NCBI GenBank assembly: GCA_018363915.1
Contig: JAGZMY010000017.1
Location: 1 to 25,590 of the forward strand
DNA from: Anaerococcus vaginalis
GTDB taxonomy: Bacteria > Bacillota > Clostridia > Tissierellales > Peptoniphilaceae
DNA length: 25,590 nt
Direction: 5' to 3'
Of this stretch, positions 14,231 through 20,762 are shown in pieces. Below the pieces are notes generated by a model, which was not told where the DNA came from, searched no databases, and saw only the letters and a list, made by a program, of their open reading frames with translations. Position numbers and translations under genes: made by a program. Each line of letters begins with the position of its first letter. Positions within the stretch are counted from its first letter, which is position 1.

Positions 14231-15466
14231 TTAATTAATTTTTTCTAAAACTTTGTTAAATTCATTAACTGATGGTAATTTTCTAATATTTTTATTTAAA
14301 GCCCAAAAGATAGCAACTAAAAATATAATGAAAGATCCAATAAAGATAGCCTTTGAACTTGATAAATATTCTCCTAAAAATCCACCAAATAAGGCTCCTA
14401 AGGGCGCCATAAAAGTAGAAATTCCTACCATAGCCCCCATTGCAGAGCCGATTTTTTCATTTGGAACTATTATTTGAACCATAGTTTGAGCATAAACATT
14501 TACGACTCCTACAACAAACCAACCAAGCCCATACAAAACTACTTCTATTTTTATATTATTTTGAAAATTAGAAAAAAGGATCCAAGCTAAAGCTACAATC
14601 ATCATTCCATAAATATATAATTTTCCTAAAGATATTTCTTTTAATTTTGGAAATCCTGCAAATAATGACCCAAGTAAAAGACCTGCTCCCATTCCTGCAA
14701 GCATTAAACTATAAAATATTTCATTTTGTGCAAAAGCTGGTAAAACTGCACTTATTGATGTAGCAGAAAAGTTAATAAAAACAATTCCAAAAACTAGGGC
14801 AAAAATTCTTGAATCTTTAAACAAATAAAGCCCATCTTTAAGAGATTTGAAGTGATTTTTTATTAGATTTTCTTTTGATTTTTCTTCTCTTTTTTGGGAA
14901 TTGCTAAGTTTTTTTGATAAAAAACAAAATAAAATCCCTGTCAATATAAAACTTATGGAATCAGCAAAAAAAGCTGTCATAAAACCACACATTGAAATTA
15001 TAAAACCTGCGAAAGTATCAAAAATTGCATTTGATCCTTGATAAGCCATAGTCATCAAAGAATTTCCTGTAACAAGTTCTTTTTCAGATAAAATTTTTGG
15101 AAGTAGAGATATTTGACCTGGATAAACAAGTTGATTAATCAAAGAAATTATTGGCATTATTATCATAATATGATAGACGCTTAATTTTCCAAATTTATAC
15201 AAAAATGGAATAATTAAAATCAATACTGCTTGAAAAAATTGAGATAAAATTAAAAATTTTTTCATATTAATTTTATCCAAAATTGGACTTAATAGTAATT
15301 GAACAATCGCCGTTGATGAGGTAAGAAAAAGAGTAAGGCCCGAATAAATTGTAGATCCACTCATTTTATAAACTAAAAGAGTTGAAGCAATTGCGTAAAG
15401 GCTATCTCCAAAATTTGTTATTAGTCGCCCTAAAAGCAGGACATAAAAATCTTTATTTTTAATCAT
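14231..15466 (-). CDS. MFS efflux transporter
   Basis: 411 residues with about 12 predicted membrane helices, a drug- or metabolite-exporting major facilitator of the macrolide-efflux/EntS-like group. The N terminus KNKDFYVLLLGRLITNFGDSLYAIA is typical of that group. The conserved loop between helices 2 and 3 appears as SPILDKINMKKFL, a degenerate form of GxxxDRxxRR. A cytoplasmic central loop (KKLSNSQKREEKSKENL) separates the two halves. Helix 10-11 motifs include MGAMVGISTFMAPLGALFGGFLG. The ATG at 15475 is only one base from AAGGAG, whereas 15466 is ten bases away, so 15466 is preferred. It lies 83 bases downstream of an ArsR-type regulator on the same strand, which probably controls it. 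The substrate is unknown. Confidence 0.9.
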   Translation of the reverse strand: MIKNKDFYVLLLGRLITNFGDSLYAIASTLLVYKMSGSTIYSGLTLFLTSSTAIVQLLLSPILDKINMKKFLILSQFFQAVLILIIPFLYKFGKLSVYHIMIIMPIISLINQLVYPGQISLLPKILSEKELVTGNSLMTMAYQGSNAIFDTFAGFIISMCGFMTAFFADSISFILTGILFCFLSKKLSNSQKREEKSKENLIKNHFKSLKDGLYLFKDSRIFALVFGIVFINFSATSISAVLPAFAQNEIFYSLMLAGMGAGLLLGSLFAGFPKLKEISLGKLYIYGMMIVALAWILFSNFQNNIKIEVVLYGLGWFVVGVVNVYAQTMVQIIVPNEKIGSAMGAMVGISTFMAPLGALFGGFLGEYLSSSKAIFIGSFIIFLVAIFWALNKNIRKLPSVNEFNKVLEKIN

Positions 15467-15485
15467 TTTTAACATTCTCCTTATA

Positions 15486-15497
15486 TTTAACGTTTTA
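15486..15497. promoter_or_regulatory. TTTAACGTT half of a shared motif upstream of the MFS gene
   Basis: TTTAACGTTTTA lies just before the MFS ribosome binding site. The same core, as the perfect palindrome TTTAACGTTAAA, lies upstream of the regulator gene at 16041-16052. The sharing suggests a common binding site, probably for the ArsR-type protein encoded between them. Confidence 0.4.
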
Positions 15498-15525
15498 ATT
15501 TATTTGACAGTCGCGTATTTTTTTA

Positions 15526-15547
15526 CCAGTAAGGATTAACTTACTGG
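15526..15547. promoter_or_regulatory. Perfect inverted repeat between the regulator and the MFS gene
   Basis: CCAGTAAG, six bases, CTTACTGG begins three bases past the regulator's stop codon. No T-run follows on the minus strand (the bases are A-rich), so it is unlikely to be an ordinary terminator. It may be an operator for the MFS promoter or an RNA hairpin between the two cistrons. Confidence 0.45.
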
Positions 15548-15549
15548 GT

Positions 15550-15978
15550 TTAGGATAATTTATAAATTTGTACTTGAAAACTTTCCCCACTATCTTCATC
15601 TTTACTATATTTTTTTATTAAATCATTTAAGTCTTTTTCAAACGATTCATAGGATTTGCTAGAAATTTCAAAAGAAAATACCTTCTCTTCTAAATTTTTA
15701 TTAAATATTTCACTATTAGGAATAAAAGCCTTGGCTACTGGCAAAAAATATTTTTGAGTGATTCCATTAATTAGTTCTGTATCAACAACTTCTATAATTT
15801 TATTTTGTTCTAAAATTTTTAAATGATAGTGAATTTTAGACCTGCTAACCCCAAGAGCGTCTGATAAATCTTGGGCATTTTTTGGACTTGTTCCTAAAGT
15901 CATAATTATTTTTAGCCTTAAAGGATCGCTTACAATATTAATTTCTTCCAAGGAATTTAAAACATGAACTTCTTTCAA
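15550..15978 (-). CDS. ArsR-family winged-helix transcriptional regulator
   Basis: 142 residues. The winged helix-turn-helix is at about residues 12-75: INIVSDPLRLKIIMTLGTSP, then NAQDLSDALGVSRSKIHYHLKILEQNKIIEV. The recognition helix is SRSKIHYHLKIL. The wing (VVDTELINGITQKYFLP) is followed by a C-terminal helical part of about 55 residues rich in K, E and S. The metal-binding cysteines of classical ArsR/SmtB sensors are absent; there is no cysteine at all, so metal sensing through thiols is unlikely. GGAGG lies eight bases before the ATG, with a good promoter at 16006-16034. It is directly upstream of the MFS exporter, which suggests a ligand-responsive regulator of that pump. Confidence 0.9.
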   Translation of the reverse strand: MKEVHVLNSLEEINIVSDPLRLKIIMTLGTSPKNAQDLSDALGVSRSKIHYHLKILEQNKIIEVVDTELINGITQKYFLPVAKAFIPNSEIFNKNLEEKVFSFEISSKSYESFEKDLNDLIKKYSKDEDSGESFQVQIYKLS

Positions 15979-16005
15979 AATACACCTCCATATCTTATTT
16001 TCTTT

Positions 16006-16052
16006 ATTGTAACTTAAATTAATATAACAGTCAAATATTTTTTAACGTTAAA
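16006..16052 (-). promoter_or_regulatory. Promoter of the ArsR-type regulator with adjacent palindrome
   Basis: On the minus strand -35 TTGACT (16029-16034) and -10 TACAAT (16006-16011) are separated by 17 bases. The 12-bp perfect palindrome TTTAACGTTAAA (16041-16052) lies just upstream of the -35. Its core recurs before the MFS gene. Confidence 0.65.
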
Positions 16053-16062
16053 TTTTATCATC

Positions 16063-16092
16063 AAAAAACTCTCAAAATTTAAAAATCCTGAG
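16063..16092 (-). terminator. Terminator after the membrane protein gene
   Basis: On the minus strand CTCAGGATT pairs with AATTTTGAG (nine pairs, two of them G-T) around a four-base loop, followed by AG and six Ts. It begins 31 bases after the stop codon at 16124. Confidence 0.6.
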
Positions 16093-16123
16093 AATTTATA
16101 ATTAAAATCAAAGTGAATTTTTA

Positions 16124-16702
16124 TTATTCTTTTTCTTTATATGTTTTTAAATTCATCAACACTCCTGTATGAGGTAAATATTTTATGGAAGCTGATACAT
16201 TATCATAATCACTCCGCTTTTCTTTTTCCTCATCATAAGTTTTGGAATCTATTTCAAAAATTTTAATCTCGTTTTTATCATTATATCCAGAAATTCTATA
16301 AAATATTGAGTATTCATAATTATTATCTTCTTCAAAACTTACATAATTAATTTTTAAGGATCTAGGCGACTTTAAATATTTAAAATCTAAAATTGGAGCT
16401 TTCAATAAATAAAAAAATCCAATCCCAGATAGTATCAAACAAATCCACCATATAATAATATATTTTTTTCCTTCCTTAAAATAAAAAGCAAATGCTAAGA
16501 TAAGAGTTATTACAATAACAATAAATAAACGAAATACACTATCACAAAGAAAACCCATAATTCCTTCTTGATAATATCCAAAAGCATGGCTTAGAATCAG
16601 ATAGAAGGAAGTTATTGAAATAATTGAAATAATTGCAAAAACTGAAAGAATAAAAACAATAAAAACTTTTCTTTTAAAAGAAATTTCTACCCTATTTTTC
16701 AT
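16124..16702 (-). CDS. Membrane protein of unknown function
   Basis: 192 residues. There are three hydrophobic segments: about 12-37 (VFIVFILSVFAIISIISIT), about 56-72 (VFRLFIVIVITLILAFAF) and about 78-98 (YIIIWWICLILSGIGFFYLL). A soluble C-terminal part of about 90 residues is probably outside the cell (NYVSFEEDNNYEYSIFYRI, KYLPHTGVLMNLKTYKE). The topology is an inference from charge (basic KNRVEISFKRK before the first helix). A run of seven Gs serves as the ribosome binding site, four bases from the ATG. No family was recognised. It has its own terminator and is not clearly coupled to its neighbours. Confidence 0.75.
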   Translation of the reverse strand: MKNRVEISFKRKVFIVFILSVFAIISIISITSFYLILSHAFGYYQEGIMGFLCDSVFRLFIVIVITLILAFAFYFKEGKKYIIIWWICLILSGIGFFYLLKAPILDFKYLKSPRSLKINYVSFEEDNNYEYSIFYRISGYNDKNEIKIFEIDSKTYDEEKEKRSDYDNVSASIKYLPHTGVLMNLKTYKEKE

Positions 16703-16794
16703 TTTCCCCCCCTATACAATATAATTTCAAAATATTTTAAAATCTATATTAAATTTTTATTAATATTTTGTTAATTTTTTATTTTAATAAGAAA

Positions 16795-16847
16795 GTCAAG
16801 TCTATAATATTGTGCTAATAAATTTTACACAACATTATGGACTTGAC
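16795..16847. repeat. 53-bp interrupted inverted repeat
   Basis: GTCAAGTC/GACTTGAC (8 bp), ATAAT/ATTAT (5 bp) and TTGTG/CACAA (5 bp) pair around a 13-base loop, with single mismatches between the blocks. It lies between the decayed GNAT gene and the membrane protein gene. On the minus strand TTTCTTATT follows, a poor T-run. It might be a weak terminator of the GNAT gene, a protein-binding site, or the end of a small mobile element. Confidence 0.6.
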
Positions 16848-16902
16848 ATAAACTTAGTCCTCTAAAAAAAAATATATATATATTTATCTAAGTTAATTAA
16901 TA

Positions 16903-17395
16903 CTAATAAAGTATTTTTTCTGCAAGTAAAATTGTTCCTCCTGATCTTTCTACTTCTTTGATAAGATTAAATCCATTCTTTTTCCAAAAAGCTTTTGACT
17001 GGGGATTTTCCTTGTCAATACCTAGTCGAACTTTTGCTTTTCCTATTTCTTTAACATAAGATAGAATATTTCCAATAATTTCAGTTCCTATCCCTTGACC
17101 TTGGTATAAAATATTTACTATAAAAAAGCCAATAAAGCAGGTTTCTTCGTCTGGATAGCCATCTAAAATATCTAAAACAGCAACTAAAAGTTCACCTTCG
17201 AAAAATCCTAAATAATATTTATCATATTCATTTACTCCTTCAGGTCTTAATTAAGATTTGTTCTCTACTTATCTCTGCTTGACAGTAACGATAATATAAC
17301 TTATTGCCTTGGCATAATCTGTATATGGTTTCAATATCATTTTCTGTAAGTTTTTCAACATTATAAGTTTTACTCATATTTTTTATAGTTAACAT
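16903..17395 (-). pseudogene. GNAT-family N-acetyltransferase, frameshifted
   Basis: Reading from ATG at 17395 (AAGGTG upstream) gives MLTIKNMSKTYNVEKLTEND, then IYRLCQGNKLYYRYCQAEIS, ending REQILIKT and a TGA at 17240-17242. The rest continues in another frame from about 17243: PEGVNEYDKYYLGFFEGELL, a GNAT strand with LDGYPDEETCFIGFFIV. It goes on to the acetyl-CoA loop QGQGIGTEIIG and the C-terminal RLGIDKENPQSKAFWKKNGF, ending AEKILY. All GNAT motifs are present, so one small deletion near 17243-17255 broke the gene. Compared with relatives I recall, a few residues between QILI and PEG are missing. A sequencing error is possible but a real deletion fits better. Confidence 0.8.
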
Positions 17396-17470
17396 TTTAT
17401 CACCTTGAATTCTTCCTCTTTAAATATCAATTAGTACCCATCTTATGATTTATTATATCATTCTTGAGCA

Positions 17471-17498
17471 AAGAAAATACAGCCCATAAAAGAGCTGT
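17471..17498 (-). terminator. Possible terminator downstream of the membrane-protein remnants
   Basis: On the minus strand ACAGCTC, loop TTTTAT, GGGCTGT (seven pairs, one G-T) is followed by ATTTTCTTT. It could end transcripts from the large ABC/ECF operon that read through the remnants. The T-run is interrupted. Confidence 0.5.
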
Positions 17499-17506
17499 TT
17501 AGATTA

Positions 17507-17791
17507 TTATTTTCTTGTTCTAGTCGCATTACTTATATTACCTACAAACATTGCTATAGGTAGTAATAATATTAAAAGTGTATTCAATACTATAAACAAT
17601 CTGTCCTTTTCATTTATCCAAAATATTAAACCTATTAGTCCAATAATTGGGCAGACAAATATTGATGTGAGTCAAGTTGATCTTAGGTTTGTATAGTTTT
17701 CAAATGTATCGACTGGAAGTAGGTAAGAAATCACAAATATTACAAGTCTAAGTAAAAATAATTTTTTACTGATTTTTTTCTTAATATGCTT
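17507..17791 (-). pseudogene. Membrane protein remnant with in-frame TGA and no start
   Basis: An open stretch after a TAG reads KHIKKKISKKLFLLRLVIF, VISYLLPVDTFENYTNLRST, then a TGA, then LTSIFVCPIIGLIGLIFWI, NEKDRLFIVLNTLLILLLP, IAMFVGNISNATRTRK and TAA at 17507-17509. Three to four hydrophobic helices are visible. The TGA could be a TGG (Trp) codon changed by one base. There is no ATG, GTG or TTG in a plausible place with a ribosome binding site. I do not recognise the family. Confidence 0.55.
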
Positions 17792-17805
17792 CTATTTCTT
17801 TGAAA

Positions 17806-18096
17806 TTATATTGTTCTAATTAAATCTATAGTCGGTCTGTCTAAAATTATCTTTAGAGAAAAATGATAGATCAATATATTGATGGTATAGACTAGGATTG
17901 AAAAACCTAAAAATATTTTATAATCATAGTATCTAAGCAGTATAGACAGGTTAAATTGCGATGAAAGTATAGATATTGTTACCATAACAACTAGACTTAT
18001 AAAACTTACTAAGAGAAAAGATCTTACTTGTTGGGTCTGTAAATAATTTTGTGTATCAACCCTTACCCTTTTATCAAGATTTAGGTTGATACACAA
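17806..18096 (-). CDS. Short membrane protein ORF, probably a 5'-truncated remnant
   Basis: 96 codons if the TTG at 18096 is used. The TTG lies inside one arm of a 25-bp inverted repeat and has no ribosome binding site. The first 25 residues are hydrophilic (NLDKRVRVDTQNYLQTQQ). Two or three hydrophobic helices follow (FLLVSFISLVVMVTISILS, KIFLGFSILVYTINILIY). The ORF ends 14 bases before the next membrane-protein remnant. It stands directly behind the ECF ATPase gene but is not needed for an ECF transporter. It could be a real short gene with an unusual start; more likely it is the tail of a decayed gene. Confidence 0.4.
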   Translation of the reverse strand: MCINLNLDKRVRVDTQNYLQTQQVRSFLLVSFISLVVMVTISILSSQFNLSILLRYYDYKIFLGFSILVYTINILIYHFSLKIILDRPTIDLIRTI

Positions 18097-18108
18097 AATT
18101 ATTTACAG
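18037..18108. repeat. 25-bp perfect inverted repeat behind the ECF ATPase gene
   Basis: The arm at 18037-18061 (CTGTAAATAATTTTGTGTAT...) is perfectly complementary to 18084-18108. The loop is 22 bases, and the pairing extends further to GGG/CCC outside with one extra T. It starts 12 bases after the stop codon of the ECF ATPase. No T-run follows on either strand. It could be an RNA-stabilising hairpin at the operon end, a terminal inverted repeat pair, or a recombination target. Confidence 0.75.
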
Positions 18109-18120
18109 CCCTATTTTCTT

Positions 18121-19485
18121 TTACAATTCAAAAATCTCATCTGCAACTTCGTTTAAAAACTCAATGTCATGAGAAACTATAAAAATTATTTTATCCTTAT
18201 TTCTATATTTTTTTATTAGCTCAGATATTTTTTCCATATTGGAATAATCCATACCACTTGTAGGTTCGTCAAAAAAGACAAATGGAGAATCCTTACACAT
18301 AACAGATGATATTGCAAGTCTTTGCTTTTGCCCTCCTGATAAACTCATCGGATGTCTTTTGATAAATTCATCTAAACCTAAATCGTTTAAGATGATTTTC
18401 GCCTTTCCTTCATCAAAATTCTTTACTCCAAGGCTAAGCTCTTTGAATACTTCATCTGTGAATAATTGATGATTTACATCTTGCATAACAAGTGAAGAGT
18501 TTTTGAGTCTTCCTTTTTTAGATAGCTTCTCTCCTTTAAAATAAATTTCTTCTTTCGATTTTTTCTCAAGACCAATTAAACATCTTAATAGACTTGATTT
18601 TCCTCGTCCGTTGGATCCTATTATGCCATAAATTTTACCAAGCTTAAAAGAAATGTTTTTTACACTTAAACACTCATCATCAGTAAATTTGTAGCTAAGA
18701 TTTTTTATCTGATACTCTCCACCGCCTTGTAAATACGGAACTTCTAATTTGCTTAATTCTTTATCCCTTAAACTTAAATCGTTCAATTCATTTTTATCTA
18801 GCTTTAAAAATTCACTTATAGTATAAGTTTTTTTAAGCTTGCCTCTATCTATTAAAAAGACACGGTCAATAATATCCATCAAATAATAGATTCTATGCTC
18901 AGCTACAATTATGCTTATGCCCTTTTCTTTTAATATCTTTAGCATCTTTGTCAAAACACTTATGCTTTTAATATCCAAATTTGATGAAGGTTCATCCATA
19001 ACTATGATCTTTGTGCCCGCTATATAAGAAGCGGCAATGCAAAGTATTTGTTTCTCACCGCCGGATAGATTAAATATATTTCTATTCAAAAGATTTTTTA
19101 TAGGAAATATTTCAAGCATATCACTTAAACGCCTGTCCATCTCTTCCCTTGCAAGACCAATATTTTCCAAATAAAATAATAATTCTAATGTCGTATTAAC
19201 ATTAAAGAAATATGTCTTAGGATTTTGAAAAACAGTTGAGACAAGCATTGAGATTTGATAAAGTTCCAAATCTTTTATATTTTTACCATCAATAATTATT
19301 TCGCCCTTTGTCTTTGCGTTATCATACCTTACAGCTAGTCCGTTGATGGAATTTATTATAGATGACTTACCACTTCCACTTTTTCCTGTTAATAGCACGC
19401 ACTCTCCCTCGGCTACCAATAGTGATATATCGTCTAATATATGTTCTTTTCCATAATCAAGACTTAAATTTTTAACTTCTACCAT
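18121..19485 (-). CDS. ECF transporter ATPase with two fused ABC domains
   Basis: 454 residues, the size of fused EcfA-type ATPases. Domain 1 (about 1-220) has Walker A GKSGSGKSS, signature LSGGEKQ, Walker B IIVMDEPSSNLD and the switch histidine in VAEHRIYYL. Domain 2 (about 255-454) has Walker A GSNGRGKSS, signature LSGGQKQR, Walker B FVFFDEPTSGMD and switch histidine in VSHDIEF. Both domains look catalytically complete. It powers the EcfT/S-component module at the inner membrane face. It overlaps the 3' end of ecfT by seven bases, so translation is coupled, and it is the last intact gene of the operon. Confidence 0.93.
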   Translation of the reverse strand: MVEVKNLSLDYGKEHILDDISLLVAEGECVLLTGKSGSGKSSIINSINGLAVRYDNAKTKGEIIIDGKNIKDLELYQISMLVSTVFQNPKTYFFNVNTTLELLFYLENIGLAREEMDRRLSDMLEIFPIKNLLNRNIFNLSGGEKQILCIAASYIAGTKIIVMDEPSSNLDIKSISVLTKMLKILKEKGISIIVAEHRIYYLMDIIDRVFLIDRGKLKKTYTISEFLKLDKNELNDLSLRDKELSKLEVPYLQGGGEYQIKNLSYKFTDDECLSVKNISFKLGKIYGIIGSNGRGKSSLLRCLIGLEKKSKEEIYFKGEKLSKKGRLKNSSLVMQDVNHQLFTDEVFKELSLGVKNFDEGKAKIILNDLGLDEFIKRHPMSLSGGQKQRLAISSVMCKDSPFVFFDEPTSGMDYSNMEKISELIKKYRNKDKIIFIVSHDIEFLNEVADEIFEL

Positions 19486-20168
19486 ATTAAGCCTCCTACA
19501 ACAAGCCCCATAATGATTAAAACATAAACAAAATCAATTAGATGTATCTTTACACGGATATATCTAGTCTTAGCAATTGGATTTTCTATTGCCTTTGTTT
19601 CCGCCGCTTTTGCAATGTCATCTGCTATGTTCGAAGATATAATTAGTAGTGGCACAGAAACATATTCAAGATATTTGACTGGATTTTTAAAATTTATTCC
19701 TCTTACTTTCATAGCCATTTTAATGTTTTTCTTCTCCTCCCTAAAAGATGGGAAAAATCTAAACATAACCGCAATAGGTATAGATACATTCTTTGAGATC
19801 TTAATCTTATCCATCGATGAAATTATTGTACCTACATCAGAGGTCTTTATCATGAAGCTTGCCGCCATAAATGGTAAAATAAACATTCTAATTACAATAG
19901 GTATACTAAAAAACATCTTAACTATAGGGTTTAATTCAGATAACACCATAAAATTAGGCAAGGAGTAAAGTATCCCACATAAAATAATCCATTTGAAAAG
20001 TGTTTTTTTGTATCCATTCAAATAAAGCAAAATACCAATAAGACAAACAATCGCTAGCTCAAAACGGATGTTTATGCTATGCATAACAGTTAAGCCTGCG
20101 ATAAATACGACTAATATCTTAGAGATCGGATTGGGATTAAAGGGAGCATTTGAAGAAAAGGTAGGCAT
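19479..20168 (-). CDS. ECF transporter transmembrane subunit (EcfT/CbiQ type)
   Basis: 229 residues, about five membrane helices (ISKILVVFIAGLTVMH, AIVCLIGILLYLNG, WIILCGILYSLPNF, FILPFMAASFMI, FVYVLIIMGLVVGGLI). A long cytoplasmic helical part carries the ATPase-coupling segments. The first is AMKVRGI, a good ARG-type motif. The second, AAETKAIENP, keeps the position but not the Arg-Gly, a common divergence in this subgroup. FFPSFREEKKNIKMA is typical of EcfT. Its ATG shares one base with the stop codon of the S component gene (TAATG). It couples the ATPases to the S component. Confidence 0.92.
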   Translation of the reverse strand: MPTFSSNAPFNPNPISKILVVFIAGLTVMHSINIRFELAIVCLIGILLYLNGYKKTLFKWIILCGILYSLPNFMVLSELNPIVKMFFSIPIVIRMFILPFMAASFMIKTSDVGTIISSMDKIKISKNVSIPIAVMFRFFPSFREEKKNIKMAMKVRGINFKNPVKYLEYVSVPLLIISSNIADDIAKAAETKAIENPIAKTRYIRVKIHLIDFVYVLIIMGLVVGGLIW

Positions 20169-20752
20169 TATACAATGCCTGCTTTTTCAAAGTGTTTCTT
20201 CAACAGAGCCTTTCCTATATATGCCCCAATAATTCCTCCTAAGAAAGCACCTAAGGCTACTAAAGCCATGTGAGGATAAGTTATTAACTTTTCTAATACA
20301 TCAACATAATCTTTTCCCATCATCATCAAAGACATCTCCATATATTTTTCTTTTGCTAAAAGCATTTGCATTAAAGAGCTACATATCCATGTGCTGAAGA
20401 TTGCATAAGAAAGCATATTGTATTTAAATGAATTATAGTTTCCAATCTTTCTAATTAACTCTGCTATTATCATTACTATAAGCGATAGAACTAAAACTAC
20501 GTAGGTATGACCAGCTGCAAACATCACAAGTGGTGATATCATACCGAAAATAAATAATGCCCATGGTTTTTGTACCTTAGTCATAAATAACATAACTACA
20601 GTTCCTGCAACTATGGCTAATACTGTCGGGTATATTAAAAACAATATCGGAATCATTCCCATCATACCAACACCAAACATCAAGGCGAAATATATTACAG
20701 CAAAAACACCGATACTTACTAAATCTTTCACTTTTAATTTTTTATTATCCAT
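20168..20752 (-). CDS. MptD/Trep_Strep-type ECF S component
   Basis: 194 residues, five to six membrane helices, of the MptD (Trep_Strep) family of putative substrate-binding S components. Recognisable parts are KLKVKDLVSIGVFAVIYFAL near the N terminus (the short KVKDLV-type helix that meets EcfT), GMMGMIPILFLIYPTVLAIVA, VQKPWALFIFGMISPLVMF, LMMMGKDYVDVL and the C-terminal GGIIGAYIGKALLKKH. It is ten bases downstream of the second ABC gene, with AGGAGG-like sequence before the ATG. The substrate is not shown by the sequence. The Fur box and YbtP/Q-like partners point to an iron chelate. Confidence 0.9.
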   Translation of the reverse strand: MDNKKLKVKDLVSIGVFAVIYFALMFGVGMMGMIPILFLIYPTVLAIVAGTVVMLFMTKVQKPWALFIFGMISPLVMFAAGHTYVVLVLSLIVMIIAELIRKIGNYNSFKYNMLSYAIFSTWICSSLMQMLLAKEKYMEMSLMMMGKDYVDVLEKLITYPHMALVALGAFLGGIIGAYIGKALLKKHFEKAGIV

Positions 20753-20762
20753 TGTAGTCCTC

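Noticed and set aside
19615..19968. 117-codon plus-strand ORF
   Set aside because: It lies entirely antisense to ecfT, which is well supported by motifs and operon overlap.
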